This document shows positions 6,950-16,471 of a stretch of 50,030 bases of DNA, one piece after another. The notes under the pieces were generated by a model that was not told the origin of the DNA, made no database searches, and was given only the letters and a program-made list of their open reading frames with translations. Position 1 is the stretch's first letter, and each line of letters begins with the position of its first letter. Made by a program: the position numbers and the translations under genes. The stretch comes from an uncultured Prevotellaceae bacterium (GTDB lineage Bacteria; Bacteroidota; Bacteroidia; Bacteroidales; Bacteroidaceae): NCBI GenBank assembly GCA_902800585.1, contig CADCEW010000029.1, forward strand, positions 1 to 50,030. The letters run 5' to 3'.

Positions 6950-8698
6950 ATGCACTATAAACTAACAAACATTCTTATCGGAATGGCTGCTGTCTTTTTG
7001 ATGGCAGCCTGTTCTGACGATGACAGTATCTCGGGAATGGGTGATCTCACTCCTGACGAGGAAGTCTTCGGTAAGGCAAACGACGTGTTTACTGCTGATG
7101 AGTGGTATCCTGGCGGACAGTTGGGAACGACAACGAAGGCAAGCTATTCTGCTCCTGCACCAGTAGTAGAGGAAACCAGTGGAATGGAACAGGACTTCAA
7201 TGTCGGTGAAGGTTTCTTCGAGAAGCTTTACACCTTCGAGCAGGAGCCCCGTAAGGGACTTGGTCCTGCATGGGTTCGTAACAGTTGTATCGCCTGTCAT
7301 CCATCCTATGGTCATGGCAAGCGTCAGACAGAATATCGTGCCAACACTATCGGCAACGGTTATCTGCTGGTGATATACCATCCAGACAACAATGCGTATA
7401 TCTCTGAAGTGACAGGTATGCCACAGACACAGGCGATGTCTCCCTTCAAGGCGCCTATCGACGAGAATCAGATCATGATTGAGTGGAAGAACGTGACAGC
7501 GATGGAAAGTGGATTATCTATGACTTTCCCAGACGGAGAATCTTACTCGCTGATTTACCCAGAGGTAACCATCCCTGCTACGGCTTTCAATACGAATCCG
7601 ATACCTACAAATTATGAGGTACGCTTGGAGTCTACTATCGGAATCTATGGTACAGGACTGTTGGATGCCCTTTCCGACGAAGATATCGAAGCACAATGGG
7701 CTGCAGAGGCTCCGTATGTAGAACTGAATCCTGCCATGTGGGACAAGGAGGCTGGGAAATTCAAGGCTTCTGCCTACTATTCTGCAGGCTATAACGACAC
7801 AGGTACATTCCATGGCGATCATGGTCCTTTGAAGCGTTTCACCTATGCCATGACACGTGGTACACTGCAAGATGGTGCTGGTGCCAATGCTATCTGGAAT
7901 ATCACCAACGTGACACGTTCCGACAGACACTGGCTCTATTCCACTCCAGCATGGGCAAAGGCACAGAGCGAGAATCCAGAGGTCATCAGTTACATCAAGG
8001 AACATGGTAACGATGCATCAAGTATCCTTTATCCCTACTATGCCGACGGCACAGACGAGGGTATCAAGGAGCGTGTAAACGAGATCTTGAGTTGTACGTC
8101 AATTGCCAAGAAGGAGACCTTCGAGAAATACCTGCTGAATGGGGCTCCCTATAGTGGTGAGGAGGAGATGAACGACAAACAGTACTACCAGTTTATGGTA
8201 TGGCATCGTGGACTTGCCGTTCCTGCTGCCCGCAACCTGAATGAGGAAGAGGTGAAACGTGGCAAGACACTCTTCACAGAGTTAGGATGTGCCCAGTGTC
8301 ATCGTCCGTCATGGAAGACGGGTGCCGACAACTACTGGGTGGATGCCAGTATCAAGGCATACGCTGCCAGCATCGGCAAGGATGCTAACAAGATATTGCC
8401 GAAATATCCGAACCAAACTATCTGGCCTTATACCGATATGGTACAGCACCGTTTGTTTATGATGAATGATATCCGTACAGGATGGTGTCGTACAACACCA
8501 CTCTGGGGACGTGGACTCTCCCGCCAGTTGACAGGTAACGACGACCGCCTACATGACTGTCGCGCACGTACTGTCATTGAGGCCATCATGTGGCACGGCT
8601 ATTCCAAACAGTCGGATGCCTATAAGGCTACGGAGAAGTTCTATAATCTGCCGAAAGCTGATCGACAGGCCATCGTCAGATTCATCGAATCGATATAA
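6950..8698 (+). CDS. Di-heme oxidoreductase (DHOR/DUF1111) lipoprotein
   Basis: The signal peptide ends in the lipobox LMAA-C. Two c-type heme motifs are present: CIACH near residues 113-117 and CAQCH near 447-451. The C-terminal block PLWGRGLS, then DRLHDCRARTVIEAIMWHG, is characteristic of the DHOR family (once called thiol oxidoreductase or DUF1111), related to MauG-type di-heme enzymes. The 582-residue length fits. Such proteins recur beside imelysins, where a redox step on iron or heme is suspected but unproven. The next gene starts three bases after the stop, so they are co-transcribed. Two covalent hemes imply dependence on a cytochrome c maturation system. Confidence 0.88.
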   Translation: MHYKLTNILIGMAAVFLMAACSDDDSISGMGDLTPDEEVFGKANDVFTADEWYPGGQLGTTTKASYSAPAPVVEETSGMEQDFNVGEGFFEKLYTFEQEPRKGLGPAWVRNSCIACHPSYGHGKRQTEYRANTIGNGYLLVIYHPDNNAYISEVTGMPQTQAMSPFKAPIDENQIMIEWKNVTAMESGLSMTFPDGESYSLIYPEVTIPATAFNTNPIPTNYEVRLESTIGIYGTGLLDALSDEDIEAQWAAEAPYVELNPAMWDKEAGKFKASAYYSAGYNDTGTFHGDHGPLKRFTYAMTRGTLQDGAGANAIWNITNVTRSDRHWLYSTPAWAKAQSENPEVISYIKEHGNDASSILYPYYADGTDEGIKERVNEILSCTSIAKKETFEKYLLNGAPYSGEEEMNDKQYYQFMVWHRGLAVPAARNLNEEEVKRGKTLFTELGCAQCHRPSWKTGADNYWVDASIKAYAASIGKDANKILPKYPNQTIWPYTDMVQHRLFMMNDIRTGWCRTTPLWGRGLSRQLTGNDDRLHDCRARTVIEAIMWHGYSKQSDAYKATEKFYNLPKADRQAIVRFIESI

Positions 8699-8701
8699 AC
8701 G

Positions 8702-9271
8702 ATGACGACAAAGGTTTCGCATAAAATCATCATACTGACCCTGCTGTTCTTTGCAGGGTCAGTTTCTCTTTGGGCAACATCCACAACGCTGCCACAAGAG
8801 CAAGCGAAACATTTCTGTCAACTATTGGTCTGTGACAACAATAACCGCGTCACTCCACTCAATGCCTATATCCGTCAGCAACCCTTACAGCAGAACGACA
8901 GTCTTAGCATAGAACAACTTTTTGCGACCTATGTATTTGACTATGACGGATGGCAGACACTTCGTATCTTTCCCCACCAAAAGGCAGACGGCACTGTCGT
9001 CTGGTATTCCGCTACGGATGCCTTACCCCAGGATATGAGCGCAGAGCATCAGAAATACATCCATGAAGTATTTCCACGACTCCTTGCAGAGATACAGGTA
9101 GGCAACTGGCAGACAGCAGATGCCTATATTGAGCGTATGGTGCAATATCAGTGTAAGTTCGGAGCTGCATCCACTACCTCTACCCCATCCTTCCACGTCT
9201 ATCTACTCGTTCTCCTTCTTTTCTTGAGTATTTTGGTCATCATCATGGTATCATATCGTAGACATCATTAA
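8702..9271 (+). CDS. Membrane-anchored periplasmic protein, last gene of the imelysin-DHOR operon
   Basis: The 189-residue protein has an N-terminal signal or anchor (residues 8-26), a periplasmic region of about 130 residues and a C-terminal membrane helix (about 166-185) ending YRRHH. The segment with CDNNNRVTPLNAYIRQ and SIEQLFATYVFDYDGWQTL recalls the periplasmic segment of Bacteroidetes CcsA/ResB-type cytochrome c assembly proteins (NGRxxPLNT, then a TAEQVxxGW block). If that resemblance is real, it may be a dedicated helper for heme attachment to the preceding di-heme protein. That is inference from pattern memory only. Spacing of three bases from the DHOR stop shows translational coupling. 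Confidence 0.65.
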   Translation: MTTKVSHKIIILTLLFFAGSVSLWATSTTLPQEQAKHFCQLLVCDNNNRVTPLNAYIRQQPLQQNDSLSIEQLFATYVFDYDGWQTLRIFPHQKADGTVVWYSATDALPQDMSAEHQKYIHEVFPRLLAEIQVGNWQTADAYIERMVQYQCKFGAASTTSTPSFHVYLLVLLLFLSILVIIMVSYRRHH

Positions 9272-9311
9272 GAAAACTCAAGATTCTCTTGGTTTTTCGC
9301 CCACTTTTTTG

Positions 9312-9319
9312 TACCTTCG
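9312..9319 (+). promoter_or_regulatory. -7 promoter element for the Rid/chorismatase-like gene
   Basis: TACCTTCG, one base off the TAnnTTTG consensus, lies 19 bases before the ATG at 9338, with TTGG at 9289-9292 at the -33 position. Confidence 0.5.
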
Positions 9320-9337
9320 CAGCCAAAATAAAGAATT

Positions 9338-10480
9338 ATGTACCAATTAAAGACGATTCACTTTGAGAAGGCGTATGCCGAAATATCTGTGTTCGACAAT
9401 GGGACAGAGGTGAAAGAGTGCCACGCGATGATTCACGTGGACGATGCTACCCTGCCCTATACAGAACAACTCAACGCTATATTTAATGCTTATAACAACC
9501 TCATCAACGAACAATTGCAAGGGGCTCGTAGTGTGTTTAAGCGTTATTTCCTTAGTGATGCAGCCAATCAGGCAGACGAGATCATTGTCAATGATGTGAC
9601 AGACTGTGCCAAGAGCATTATCCAACAGGCTCCATTAGACGGTACAAAAGTAGCCCTCTGGGTGTATCTGATGACGAACGTACAGACAAGTCTTGGCAAG
9701 AGTGGTCTCTATGAGGTGAAACATGGTAGTTTCCGTCATCTGTGGAACGGCAGTGCACATAATATGGCTGCCAACTCAGAGTATCAGACTCGCCTGCTCT
9801 TCAATGAATATAGCATGCAACTGATTGAAGAGGGATGTACCCTGAAAGACAACTGTATCCGTACATGGCTCTTTGTAAATGACGTAGATCTGAATTATGG
9901 TGGTGTTGTCCGTGCCCGTAACCAGTTTTTCTTCACACAGGGACTGACAGTCAACACGCATTTCATCGCCTCAACGGGTATCGGTGGCAGACAGGCTGAC
10001 CCTAACGTGCTGTCGCAGATGGATAACTATGCCATTGCAGGTATCAAAGAAGAGCAGATACACTACTTGTATGCTCCTACACATCTCAATCGCACGAGTG
10101 ATTATGGTGTCAGTTTCGAGCGTGGTACCTATATCGACTACAAAGACCGCCGACAAGTATTTATCTCTGGTACGGCAAGCATCAACAACAAGGGAGAAAT
10201 CATGTATCCGAAAGATGTGCGTCAGCAGACACATCGTATGTGGGAGAATGTAGAGACCTTGCTGGCAGAGGCAGACTGTACCTTTGAGCATGTAGGTTAC
10301 ATTATCGTATATCTGCGTGACCTTGCTGACTTCCAAGTGGTGAAAGCACTACATGAGGAAAAGTTCCCTGGTAAGCCCTTAATCATTGTCCATGCTCCCG
10401 TATGCCGTTCCGGATGGCTGGTAGAGATGGAGTGCATGGCTGTCCGCAAAGTAGATAACCCACAACTCAAGGCATATTAA
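9338..10480 (+). CDS. Rid/YjgF-related, FkbO/Hyg5 chorismatase-like protein
   Basis: The 380-residue protein has an N-terminal domain of about 200 residues and a C-terminal YjgF/Rid-like domain (GTASINNKGEI, then VYLRDLADFQVVKAL and a closing VCRSGWLVEMECMAV). That layout is shared with FkbO/Hyg5-type chorismatases and with a Bacteroidetes group annotated as Rid-family hydrolases. Whether it acts on chorismate, an imine/enamine or something else cannot be told from sequence. Chorismate use would be notable with a trp operon elsewhere in the window, but the genes are not linked. It has its own promoter and no signal peptide, so a cytoplasmic monocistronic gene is inferred. Confidence 0.7.
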   Translation: MYQLKTIHFEKAYAEISVFDNGTEVKECHAMIHVDDATLPYTEQLNAIFNAYNNLINEQLQGARSVFKRYFLSDAANQADEIIVNDVTDCAKSIIQQAPLDGTKVALWVYLMTNVQTSLGKSGLYEVKHGSFRHLWNGSAHNMAANSEYQTRLLFNEYSMQLIEEGCTLKDNCIRTWLFVNDVDLNYGGVVRARNQFFFTQGLTVNTHFIASTGIGGRQADPNVLSQMDNYAIAGIKEEQIHYLYAPTHLNRTSDYGVSFERGTYIDYKDRRQVFISGTASINNKGEIMYPKDVRQQTHRMWENVETLLAEADCTFEHVGYIIVYLRDLADFQVVKALHEEKFPGKPLIIVHAPVCRSGWLVEMECMAVRKVDNPQLKAY

Positions 10481-10577
10481 AAACCTTTGCAGCCGTTCAG
10501 TTGCGATACTGCTCACGCTCTACCATTGATACAATTATCATGGCGGATGACGCAGGGACTAGACTCTGATCTACTTG

Positions 10578-11492
10578 TTATTTAGTCGCAATAATCTGAC
10601 AGTACTTGTGAATATTTGTCCCATCGGTTGTCAGGAGCATCAACCAACCTGCAATACTATTCATCGTTACGTCCTCAGAAATGAATCTGCGCATAAACTT
10701 CATAAGGCGAGGATGCATGAAATAAAAGCAAGATTTACGGTCGAGTCTCCTCAAAGTTGGTCTGATTTTTTCCGACAAGTCGGTAAAACTTACATCCTTA
10801 AAAAGAAGTTCATCAAAGTATCTTCTCATGTCACCGACATAAATATCGTTGAATGGAACACGCATAGCCGCCCATGTCAAACGGGATGCACGTCTTTCAA
10901 TATCAGACATTTCATCCTGAGGTTTGGCATCATAGCCGTCGAAGAGAATAATCTTGCCGCCAGGCTTAAGTACCCTATGGATTTCACCAAGCACATGTTT
11001 CTTGCTCTTTGCGTAGCAGACCGTCTCAACACCGAAAACGATATCAAAGGAATTCTCCGGAAAGATGGAGAGGTCGTTAAAATCACCTTCCTTTAGTGAA
11101 ACATTCTTCGGTACACGGCTCTTCAGGAAGTTCCGATTAGGAAGATCCATTGCCGCAAACTGATTATCTGGAAAAGATTTAGCAAGAAATTTCGTGTTAT
11201 AAAGTTTACCTGCCCCTATCTCAAGTATTTTCATCGAAGAATCAGTTATGTGTTCCCCGACGAACTTAGCCTGTTGACTAAAATCCGATTTCTTATAAAA
11301 TCCATCGTCAGAAATCGCCATGTGTAAGGAATGCCCACCACGTGAATGAATTAAGTTGTAAAAGAAATCAGAATGCTTATAATACGTCACAATGGACTGG
11401 TTGTCTATCCGATCTTCTAACAATGCGTTCAAATCGTAATACGTTTCCATAATATGGATACGTTCTGAAATTTCTAACTCCTGTAATGACAT
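10578..11492 (-). CDS. Class I SAM-dependent methyltransferase
   Basis: SAM-binding motif I reads ILEIGAGKLYNT, followed by an acidic residue in AAMDLPNRN, motif II around FDIVFGVETVCYA, and motif III in VLKPGGKIILFDGYD, typical of UbiE/sterol-methyltransferase-like enzymes. The C-terminal 80 residues are charged and may determine substrate, which is unknown. I used the ATG at 11492 because the -7 element TATTTTTG on this strand (11524-11531) would lie inside the longer frame. It is monocistronic and convergent with the Rid-like gene; the 97-base gap between their ends holds no clear terminator. Confidence 0.8.
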   Translation of the reverse strand: MSLQELEISERIHIMETYYDLNALLEDRIDNQSIVTYYKHSDFFYNLIHSRGGHSLHMAISDDGFYKKSDFSQQAKFVGEHITDSSMKILEIGAGKLYNTKFLAKSFPDNQFAAMDLPNRNFLKSRVPKNVSLKEGDFNDLSIFPENSFDIVFGVETVCYAKSKKHVLGEIHRVLKPGGKIILFDGYDAKPQDEMSDIERRASRLTWAAMRVPFNDIYVGDMRRYFDELLFKDVSFTDLSEKIRPTLRRLDRKSCFYFMHPRLMKFMRRFISEDVTMNSIAGWLMLLTTDGTNIHKYCQIIATK

Positions 11493-11523
11493 CTTTATAA
11501 TAATTATTAGATACTTTATGGTG

Positions 11524-11591
11524 CAAAAATACAAAAAAGAAAGAAAAGATACAAATACTGAATGCATTTTCCTTCTTTTTTCTTATCTTTG
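11524..11591. promoter_or_regulatory. Divergent promoters between methyltransferase and oxidoreductase genes
   Basis: Minus-strand TATTTTTG at 11524-11531 serves the methyltransferase; plus-strand TATCTTTG at 11584-11591 serves the Gfo/Idh/MocA gene starting at 11632. Confidence 0.6.
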
Positions 11592-11631
11592 CAACATACT
11601 AATTACATATAGTAACTAAACACCAAAAACG

Positions 11632-12586
11632 ATGAAACAGACTGATTTACGAGTGGGCATCATTGCCACAGGATGGATTGCCGAGAAGGCTGCACTGACT
11701 ATTCAACACATGGAGGGAGTCACCTGCCATGCTGTTGCTTCACGATCTTTTGAGAAAGCCAAGGCTTTTGCCCAACAATGGGGAATCCCCAATGCCTATG
11801 GCTCTTATTCCGAACTTATCACTGCTCCCGACATTGACTTGATATATGTTGGTACGCCCCACTCCCACCATTACGACGTGACAATGGAGGCGATACAGCA
11901 TGGGAAGCCATGCTTAGTGGAGAAGGCTTTCATGGCAAACTATGAACAGAGCCTTGCTATCGTCAATGCCGCCCGTGAGAAGAAAGTATTCCTTGCTGAA
12001 GCGATCTGGACACGCTATCAGCCCATCGTCCAGACCATCCGTGATATCATTTCTGAAGGACGGCTCGGGGATCTTCGTCTGTTGACAGCAAGTATCGGAT
12101 ACAGCATGGGTGACAAACCACGTATCATGCGTGCCGACCTCTGCGGCGGTGCCTTATTGGACCTTGGTGTCTATGGCATCAATTTCGTACGTATGTTCAG
12201 CGACGCGAAAATAGAACGTATCGAGTCTCAGTGTATGAAGTCGGATACAGGTATGGACCTCACCAATACAATATCCTTTAATATGGCTGGTGGTATCATG
12301 GCGAATATCCAATCGTCAGCATGTTGTGTCAACGACAACCAAGGCACCATCTGCGGAACGGAGGGCTACCTTATTGTGGACAACATCAACAATCTTCGTC
12401 GAGGAGATTAAAGTGCCTCAACAGATTACGGGGTACGAGTATCAGTTCCTGGCTTGTAAGGATGCTATCAACAACGGGTTGACGGAATCACCCTACATGC
12501 CTCTTGACGAGACACTCTATATCATGAAGATGATGGATGACCTGCGATTCAAATGGGGTGTCCACTACCCTATGGATAAGAGATAA
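11632..12586 (+). pseudogene. Gfo/Idh/MocA oxidoreductase, disrupted by a frameshifting deletion
   Basis: The first 259 codons encode a normal N-terminal Rossmann domain (RVGIIATGWIAEKAALTI), the EKA motif typical of the family (CLVEKAFMAN) and most of the C-terminal beta-sheet domain, ending at VDNINN followed by a premature stop at 12409-12411. The natural continuation (FVEEIKVPQQITGYEYQF through DDLRFKWGVHYP) is in the next frame from about 12397 to 12586. Family members as I recall them have about a dozen residues between these two segments, so a small deletion that is not a multiple of three is more likely than a one-base slip. The rest of the frame is undamaged, which suggests a recent event or an assembly error. 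When intact it would be an NAD(P)-dependent sugar or inositol dehydrogenase-like enzyme. Confidence 0.75.
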
Positions 12587-12620
12587 AGAGAAAGGCTTGG
12601 AATTTCCAAGCCTTTCTCTT
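12586..12620. terminator. Bidirectional terminator between convergent genes
   Basis: AAGAGAAAGGCTTGG (12586-12600) and CCAAGCCTTTCTCTT (12606-12620) form a perfect 15-bp stem with a 5-base loop, followed on the plus strand by TTATTTT. The rny stop codon directly abuts the distal arm. Confidence 0.85.
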
Positions 12621-14156
12621 TTATTTTGCATAAGCTACAGAACGCGTCTCACGGATAACAGTGATCTTCACCTGTCCCGGATACGTCATCTCGTTCTGAA
12701 TCTTCGTAGCAATCTCACCACTGAGTGCCTCTGTCTCGGCATCATCCATCTTGTCAGCACCGACAATGACACGCAACTCACGACCTGCCTGAATAGCATA
12801 GGTCTTAGTAACACCTGGATAACTCATGGCAATCGCCTCCAAATCGTTCAAACGCTTGATATAAGCCTCAACTATCTCACGACGGGCACCAGGACGGGCA
12901 CCACTGATAGCATCACATATCTGTACGATGGGAGCCAACAATGTCTGCATCTCCATCTCGTCATGGTGGGCACCAATAGCATTGCAGATGTCAGGTTTCT
13001 CCTTGAATTTCTCTGCAATCTTCGCACCATAGATAGCGTGTGGATCCTCAGTATCCTCATCGGGTACCTTACCGATATCATGCAACAGTCCTGCACGCTT
13101 TGCCTTCTTCGGATTCAATCCTAACTCAGCAGCCATAACAGCACAGAGATTTGCGGTCTCACGGGCATGCTGCAACAGGTTCTGTCCATAAGAGGAACGA
13201 TATTTCATCTTACCGATGATACGGATAAGTTCTGGATGCAAGCCATGAATACCCAAGTCGATAGCCGTACGCTTACCTGTCTCGATGACCTCATTCTCTA
13301 ATTGTTTCTTTACCTTTGCCACCACTTCCTCAATACGGGCAGGATGGATACGACCATCGCTTACCAGTTGATGGAGGGCCAAACGACAAGTTTCACGACG
13401 GATGGGGTCGAAGGCAGAGATAACAATGGCCTCAGGCGTATCGTCTACAACAATTTCCACACCACAGGCAGCCTCCAATGCACGGATGTTACGTCCCTCA
13501 CGACCAATAATACGACCTTTCACATCATCGTTATCGATATGGAAGACACTGACAGAGTTTTCTATAGCAGTTTCTGTTGCTACACGCTGGATGGTCTGGA
13601 TGACAATCTTCTTTGCCTGTGCATTGGCATTGAGTTTAGCCTCATCCATTATCTCGTTGATATAACTGGCAGCAGCCGTCTTTGCCTCATCCTTCATGGA
13701 TTCAACCAAACGTGCCTTTGCATCCTCAGCACTCAAGCCGGATACTTCCTCCAACTTCTCACGTTCCTGCATCTGCATCTTCTCCAATTCCTCATTCTTG
13801 ATGGCAAGCAGTTTCTTCTCGTTATCGATACGTGTCTGCAGGTTGTCAAGTTCGTTTTTACGACGACCAAGTTCTTCCTGACGCTGATTAAGGGAAATCT
13901 CACGCTGCTTCAGACGGTTCTCACTCTGTTGAATCTGTTGGTTACGCTGCTGCACCTCCTTCTCCAACTCGCTTTTCTTGTTAAGGAATTTCTCCTTGAC
14001 CTCAAGGAGTTTCTTTTCCTTAATCACTTCGGCTTCCTTTTTGGCCGCCTTTACTGTCTCATTATATTTTCCCTTAATGACAAAACGGAAAATCAAAAAT
14101 CCGCATAGCCCTCCTATGATGAGAGCCACAACGGCTGTGATAATGACTATAATCAT
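12621..14156 (-). CDS. rny: Ribonuclease Y
   Basis: Ribonuclease Y is a membrane-anchored endoribonuclease that initiates mRNA decay. The 511-residue protein has the full layout: an N-terminal membrane helix (residues 1-27), a long charged coiled coil to about 200, a KH domain with GREGRNIR (the GxxG loop) near 215-220, and an HD phosphohydrolase domain with [12 protein letters not shown] around residue 350. Length matches the family. It lies 30 bases downstream of zapA on the same strand and ends at the shared terminator. Calls of cell-division or decay function rest on family knowledge; all key residues are present. Confidence 0.95.
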   Translation of the reverse strand: MIIVIITAVVALIIGGLCGFLIFRFVIKGKYNETVKAAKKEAEVIKEKKLLEVKEKFLNKKSELEKEVQQRNQQIQQSENRLKQREISLNQRQEELGRRKNELDNLQTRIDNEKKLLAIKNEELEKMQMQEREKLEEVSGLSAEDAKARLVESMKDEAKTAAASYINEIMDEAKLNANAQAKKIVIQTIQRVATETAIENSVSVFHIDNDDVKGRIIGREGRNIRALEAACGVEIVVDDTPEAIVISAFDPIRRETCRLALHQLVSDGRIHPARIEEVVAKVKKQLENEVIETGKRTAIDLGIHGLHPELIRIIGKMKYRSSYGQNLLQHARETANLCAVMAAELGLNPKKAKRAGLLHDIGKVPDEDTEDPHAIYGAKIAEKFKEKPDICNAIGAHHDEMEMQTLLAPIVQICDAISGARPGARREIVEAYIKRLNDLEAIAMSYPGVTKTYAIQAGRELRVIVGADKMDDAETEALSGEIATKIQNEMTYPGQVKITVIRETRSVAYAK

Positions 14157-14186
14157 AAAAATATATATTGAGTTAATGTTCTCACA

Positions 14187-14489
14187 TCACTTTTTATCGC
14201 CGAGTGCTTCCTCAATCTCAGCGGTCAAGCGGGCAAGAACATTATCATAAGGGGCAGTATCATTGTGTGCATGCTCTTTCTGATACAACAACGCGATGTC
14301 GACAAGCGTCATCAACGATATTGTATGCTCACCTTTACGTCCTTTGTATGCCTGGGCATAAGCATTATAACGTTCGGTGATGAGCTTGGCTGCCAAACGG
14401 TAGAACTCCTCGTCCTCTCGATTGATAACGACTTCGATTTCCTCGTCGTAAACGTGCAGCCTGATATGTAGTTTGTTCTGATCTGCCAT
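14187..14489 (-). CDS. zapA: Cell division protein ZapA
   Basis: The 100-residue protein has the ZapA profile: an N-terminal strand pair (LHIRLHVYDEEIEVVI), a conserved EEFYRLAAKLITERYNAYA helix and a C-terminal coiled coil with LMTLVDIALLYQKE. ZapA binds FtsZ and bundles protofilaments at midcell. It sits between a small coiled-coil protein gene (17-base gap) and rny, an arrangement I associate with Bacteroidales. Confidence 0.88.
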   Translation of the reverse strand: MADQNKLHIRLHVYDEEIEVVINREDEEFYRLAAKLITERYNAYAQAYKGRKGEHTISLMTLVDIALLYQKEHAHNDTAPYDNVLARLTAEIEEALGDKK

Positions 14490-14506
14490 GTTGCTTGTTT
14501 TCCCTT

Positions 14507-14803
14507 TTACTTTTCGTCACTGAGGATTGCAATGCACTTATTGACATCACGTATCAACTTCGACAATCGCTCTTTGGCTCCATCTAAGTCACCATCAGAG
14601 ATTTCAATCATCTTAGCCATCTTTAGTGAGTTGTAGTCATTCTGTCCTTGTTCCATCTGTGCCTGCAGTTGCTTAATGTCCTGCTCGTTCTTGGATATCA
14701 TCGCATGAAGGCTCTCATTCTCCTTTTTCAGTTCTTGAAAACGGAGAATCATCTGCCTCATACGGGTCTCAAACGTGGCTACAGTTTTCTCATTAGGCGT
14801 CAT
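14507..14803 (-). CDS. Small coiled-coil protein upstream of zapA
   Basis: The 98-residue protein is almost entirely coiled coil (MRQMILRFQELKKENESLHAM onward) and ends with VNKCIAILSDEK. I do not recognise a named family. Size, predicted fold and coupling to zapA make a ZapB-like or other division-associated role possible, but that is inference from context. It is the first gene of the operon: TATCTTTG on this strand at 14823-14830 lies about 20 bases upstream of its ATG. Confidence 0.75.
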   Translation of the reverse strand: MTPNEKTVATFETRMRQMILRFQELKKENESLHAMISKNEQDIKQLQAQMEQGQNDYNSLKMAKMIEISDGDLDGAKERLSKLIRDVNKCIAILSDEK

Positions 14804-14822
14804 GATACTTCACTTTATTTTA

Positions 14823-14830
14823 CAAAGATA
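14823..14830 (-). promoter_or_regulatory. -7 promoter element of the zapA-rny operon
   Basis: TATCTTTG on the minus strand, 20 bases before the ATG at 14803, in an AT-rich gap behind the neighbouring gene. Confidence 0.65.
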
Positions 14831-14878
14831 CTACTTTTTTCGTATTTATCTTTGTTTCAACAATTTATTTAACGTTTT

Positions 14879-15511
14879 TTATTTCGTATTTGCTTCTGCG
14901 GGGCGTTTTTCCTTCTTGGCAAGCATTACGACTCTATAAACAAAGTCAGTTACCCATTGCTGAGAAAAGCCTAATTTCTGGTCATACTGACGGATTGCCA
15001 CCACAGTTTTCATAACACCGGCATCCGAGTAATCGTTCTTGTTGAAGATGTCGTTCACTGTCTTCTCTGTCATCGAATAAATCGCCTTTTTAAAGAAACT
15101 TGGAACACGAAGTTTGAACTTCATCAGATTACCTGTCAGCATCATCAAGTCTTGCGAGAAAGCAGAGAACTGAATCATATACGCCTGTATGTCTTGCGGT
15201 TTCTTGCAACGCTTACGGATGCTTTGGTCTATCTCCTTCGTAAAATTCTCATCCATCCCATAGAGTCCCATCAGCATTTTCTTACAACGCGACTTCTCTG
15301 CTAATCCAAGTTTATTGTTTTGAGTTGGCACATGAAGTGTTGCCTTGAACATACGGAGGTCCGGCATGGCAGCAAGATTTGTAATACCAAGATCTGCAGC
15401 CATTACTGCTTGAAAATATACACGGATGAGGGTCATGAAATCTTCCATGCCACCCGTTTTCTGTTGTGTTTCGTCAGTCTTCCGACCGAACAATTTTGAT
15501 AATAATCCCAT
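14879..15511 (-). CDS. Hypothetical protein, about 210 residues
   Basis: I do not recognise a family. The protein starts MGLLSKLFGRKTDET, is basic and helical, with repeated Lys/Arg-rich stretches (KSRCKKMLMG, SIRKRCKKPQDI) and no signal peptide or membrane segment. The opening GLLSKLFGRK could be an amphipathic membrane-contact helix. I chose the ATG at 15511 because the -7 element TACCTTTG on this strand (15532-15539) would fall inside the longer frame to 15586. It is divergent from rfbA and runs toward the zapA operon promoter. Confidence 0.7.
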   Translation of the reverse strand: MGLLSKLFGRKTDETQQKTGGMEDFMTLIRVYFQAVMAADLGITNLAAMPDLRMFKATLHVPTQNNKLGLAEKSRCKKMLMGLYGMDENFTKEIDQSIRKRCKKPQDIQAYMIQFSAFSQDLMMLTGNLMKFKLRVPSFFKKAIYSMTEKTVNDIFNKNDYSDAGVMKTVVAIRQYDQKLGFSQQWVTDFVYRVVMLAKKEKRPAEANTK

Positions 15512-15531
15512 AATTTCATTATTTAGCGGTG

Positions 15532-15570
15532 CAAAGGTACGAAATAATTCATAAATATTTCGTATATTTG
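15532..15570. promoter_or_regulatory. Divergent promoters of the hypothetical gene and rfbA
   Basis: Minus-strand TACCTTTG at 15532-15539 and plus-strand TATATTTG at 15563-15570, each about 20-30 bases from its ATG. Confidence 0.65.
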
Positions 15571-15598
15571 CAGCGAAAATATACATAAACTCATTATT

Positions 15599-16471
15599 AT
15601 GAAAGGAATCGTATTAGCAGGAGGCAGTGGTACACGCCTCTATCCCATCACAAAAGGAATCAGCAAACAACTCATTCCCATCTTCGACAAACCGATGATC
15701 TACTACCCTATCTCAGCACTGATGCTAGCAGGTATCCGTGAGATCCTGATTATTTCCACGCCATACGACCTCCCCGGTTTTAAGAGGCTTTTGGGCGACG
15801 GCTCTGAATTGGGTGTACACTTTGAGTATGCCGAGCAGCCCTCACCTGACGGACTTGCACAGGCTTTCATCATCGGAGAGCAGTTCATTGGTGATGATTG
15901 CGCTTGTCTCGTACTTGGCGACAACATCTTCTATGGTAGTGGTTTCAGCGGACTGTTAAAGCAGAGTGTAGAGAATGCTGAGAAATACGGACAAGCCACC
16001 GTGTTCGGCTATTATGTCAATGACCCTGAGCGTTACGGTGTTGCAGAATTTGACGATAAAGGCAACTGTCTGAGCATTGAAGAGAAACCGACCCATCCAA
16101 AATCAAATTATGCCGTTGTTGGTCTTTATTTCTATCCTAACAGCGTGGTGGAGATAGCCAAGAATATTAAACCGAGTCCACGTGGAGAACTGGAGATCAC
16201 AACTGTTAACCAAGAATACTTGAAACAGAAGAAGTTAAAGGTTCAGACACTGCAACGTGGTTTTGCCTGGTTAGATACTGGAACGCACGACTCTCTCTCA
16301 GAAGCATCAACCTTCATTGAAGTCATTGAGAAGCGTCAAGGCTTGAAAGTTGCCTGTCTGGAAGAAATCGCCTTTAAGCGCGGATGGATTACGAAAGAAC
16401 AACTTAGAGCCATTGCCGAACCGATGGTGAAGAATGATTACGGGAAATACCTGTTACAAATAGCGAAATAA
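15599..16471 (+). CDS. rfbA: Glucose-1-phosphate thymidylyltransferase
   Basis: RfbA makes dTDP-glucose from dTTP and glucose-1-phosphate, the first step to dTDP-L-rhamnose. The N-terminal nucleotide-binding signature [20 protein letters not shown], the [15 protein letters not shown] block, LGDNIFYG and the [19 protein letters not shown] segment are all intact; 290 residues is the family length. The rest of the rhamnose pathway is not adjacent, although rfbD lies at 26838-27686 in another operon. It has its own promoter and a strong terminator overlapping its stop codon. Confidence 0.95.
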   Translation: MKGIVLAGGSGTRLYPITKGISKQLIPIFDKPMIYYPISALMLAGIREILIISTPYDLPGFKRLLGDGSELGVHFEYAEQPSPDGLAQAFIIGEQFIGDDCACLVLGDNIFYGSGFSGLLKQSVENAEKYGQATVFGYYVNDPERYGVAEFDDKGNCLSIEEKPTHPKSNYAVVGLYFYPNSVVEIAKNIKPSPRGELEITTVNQEYLKQKKLKVQTLQRGFAWLDTGTHDSLSEASTFIEVIEKRQGLKVACLEEIAFKRGWITKEQLRAIAEPMVKNDYGKYLLQIAK

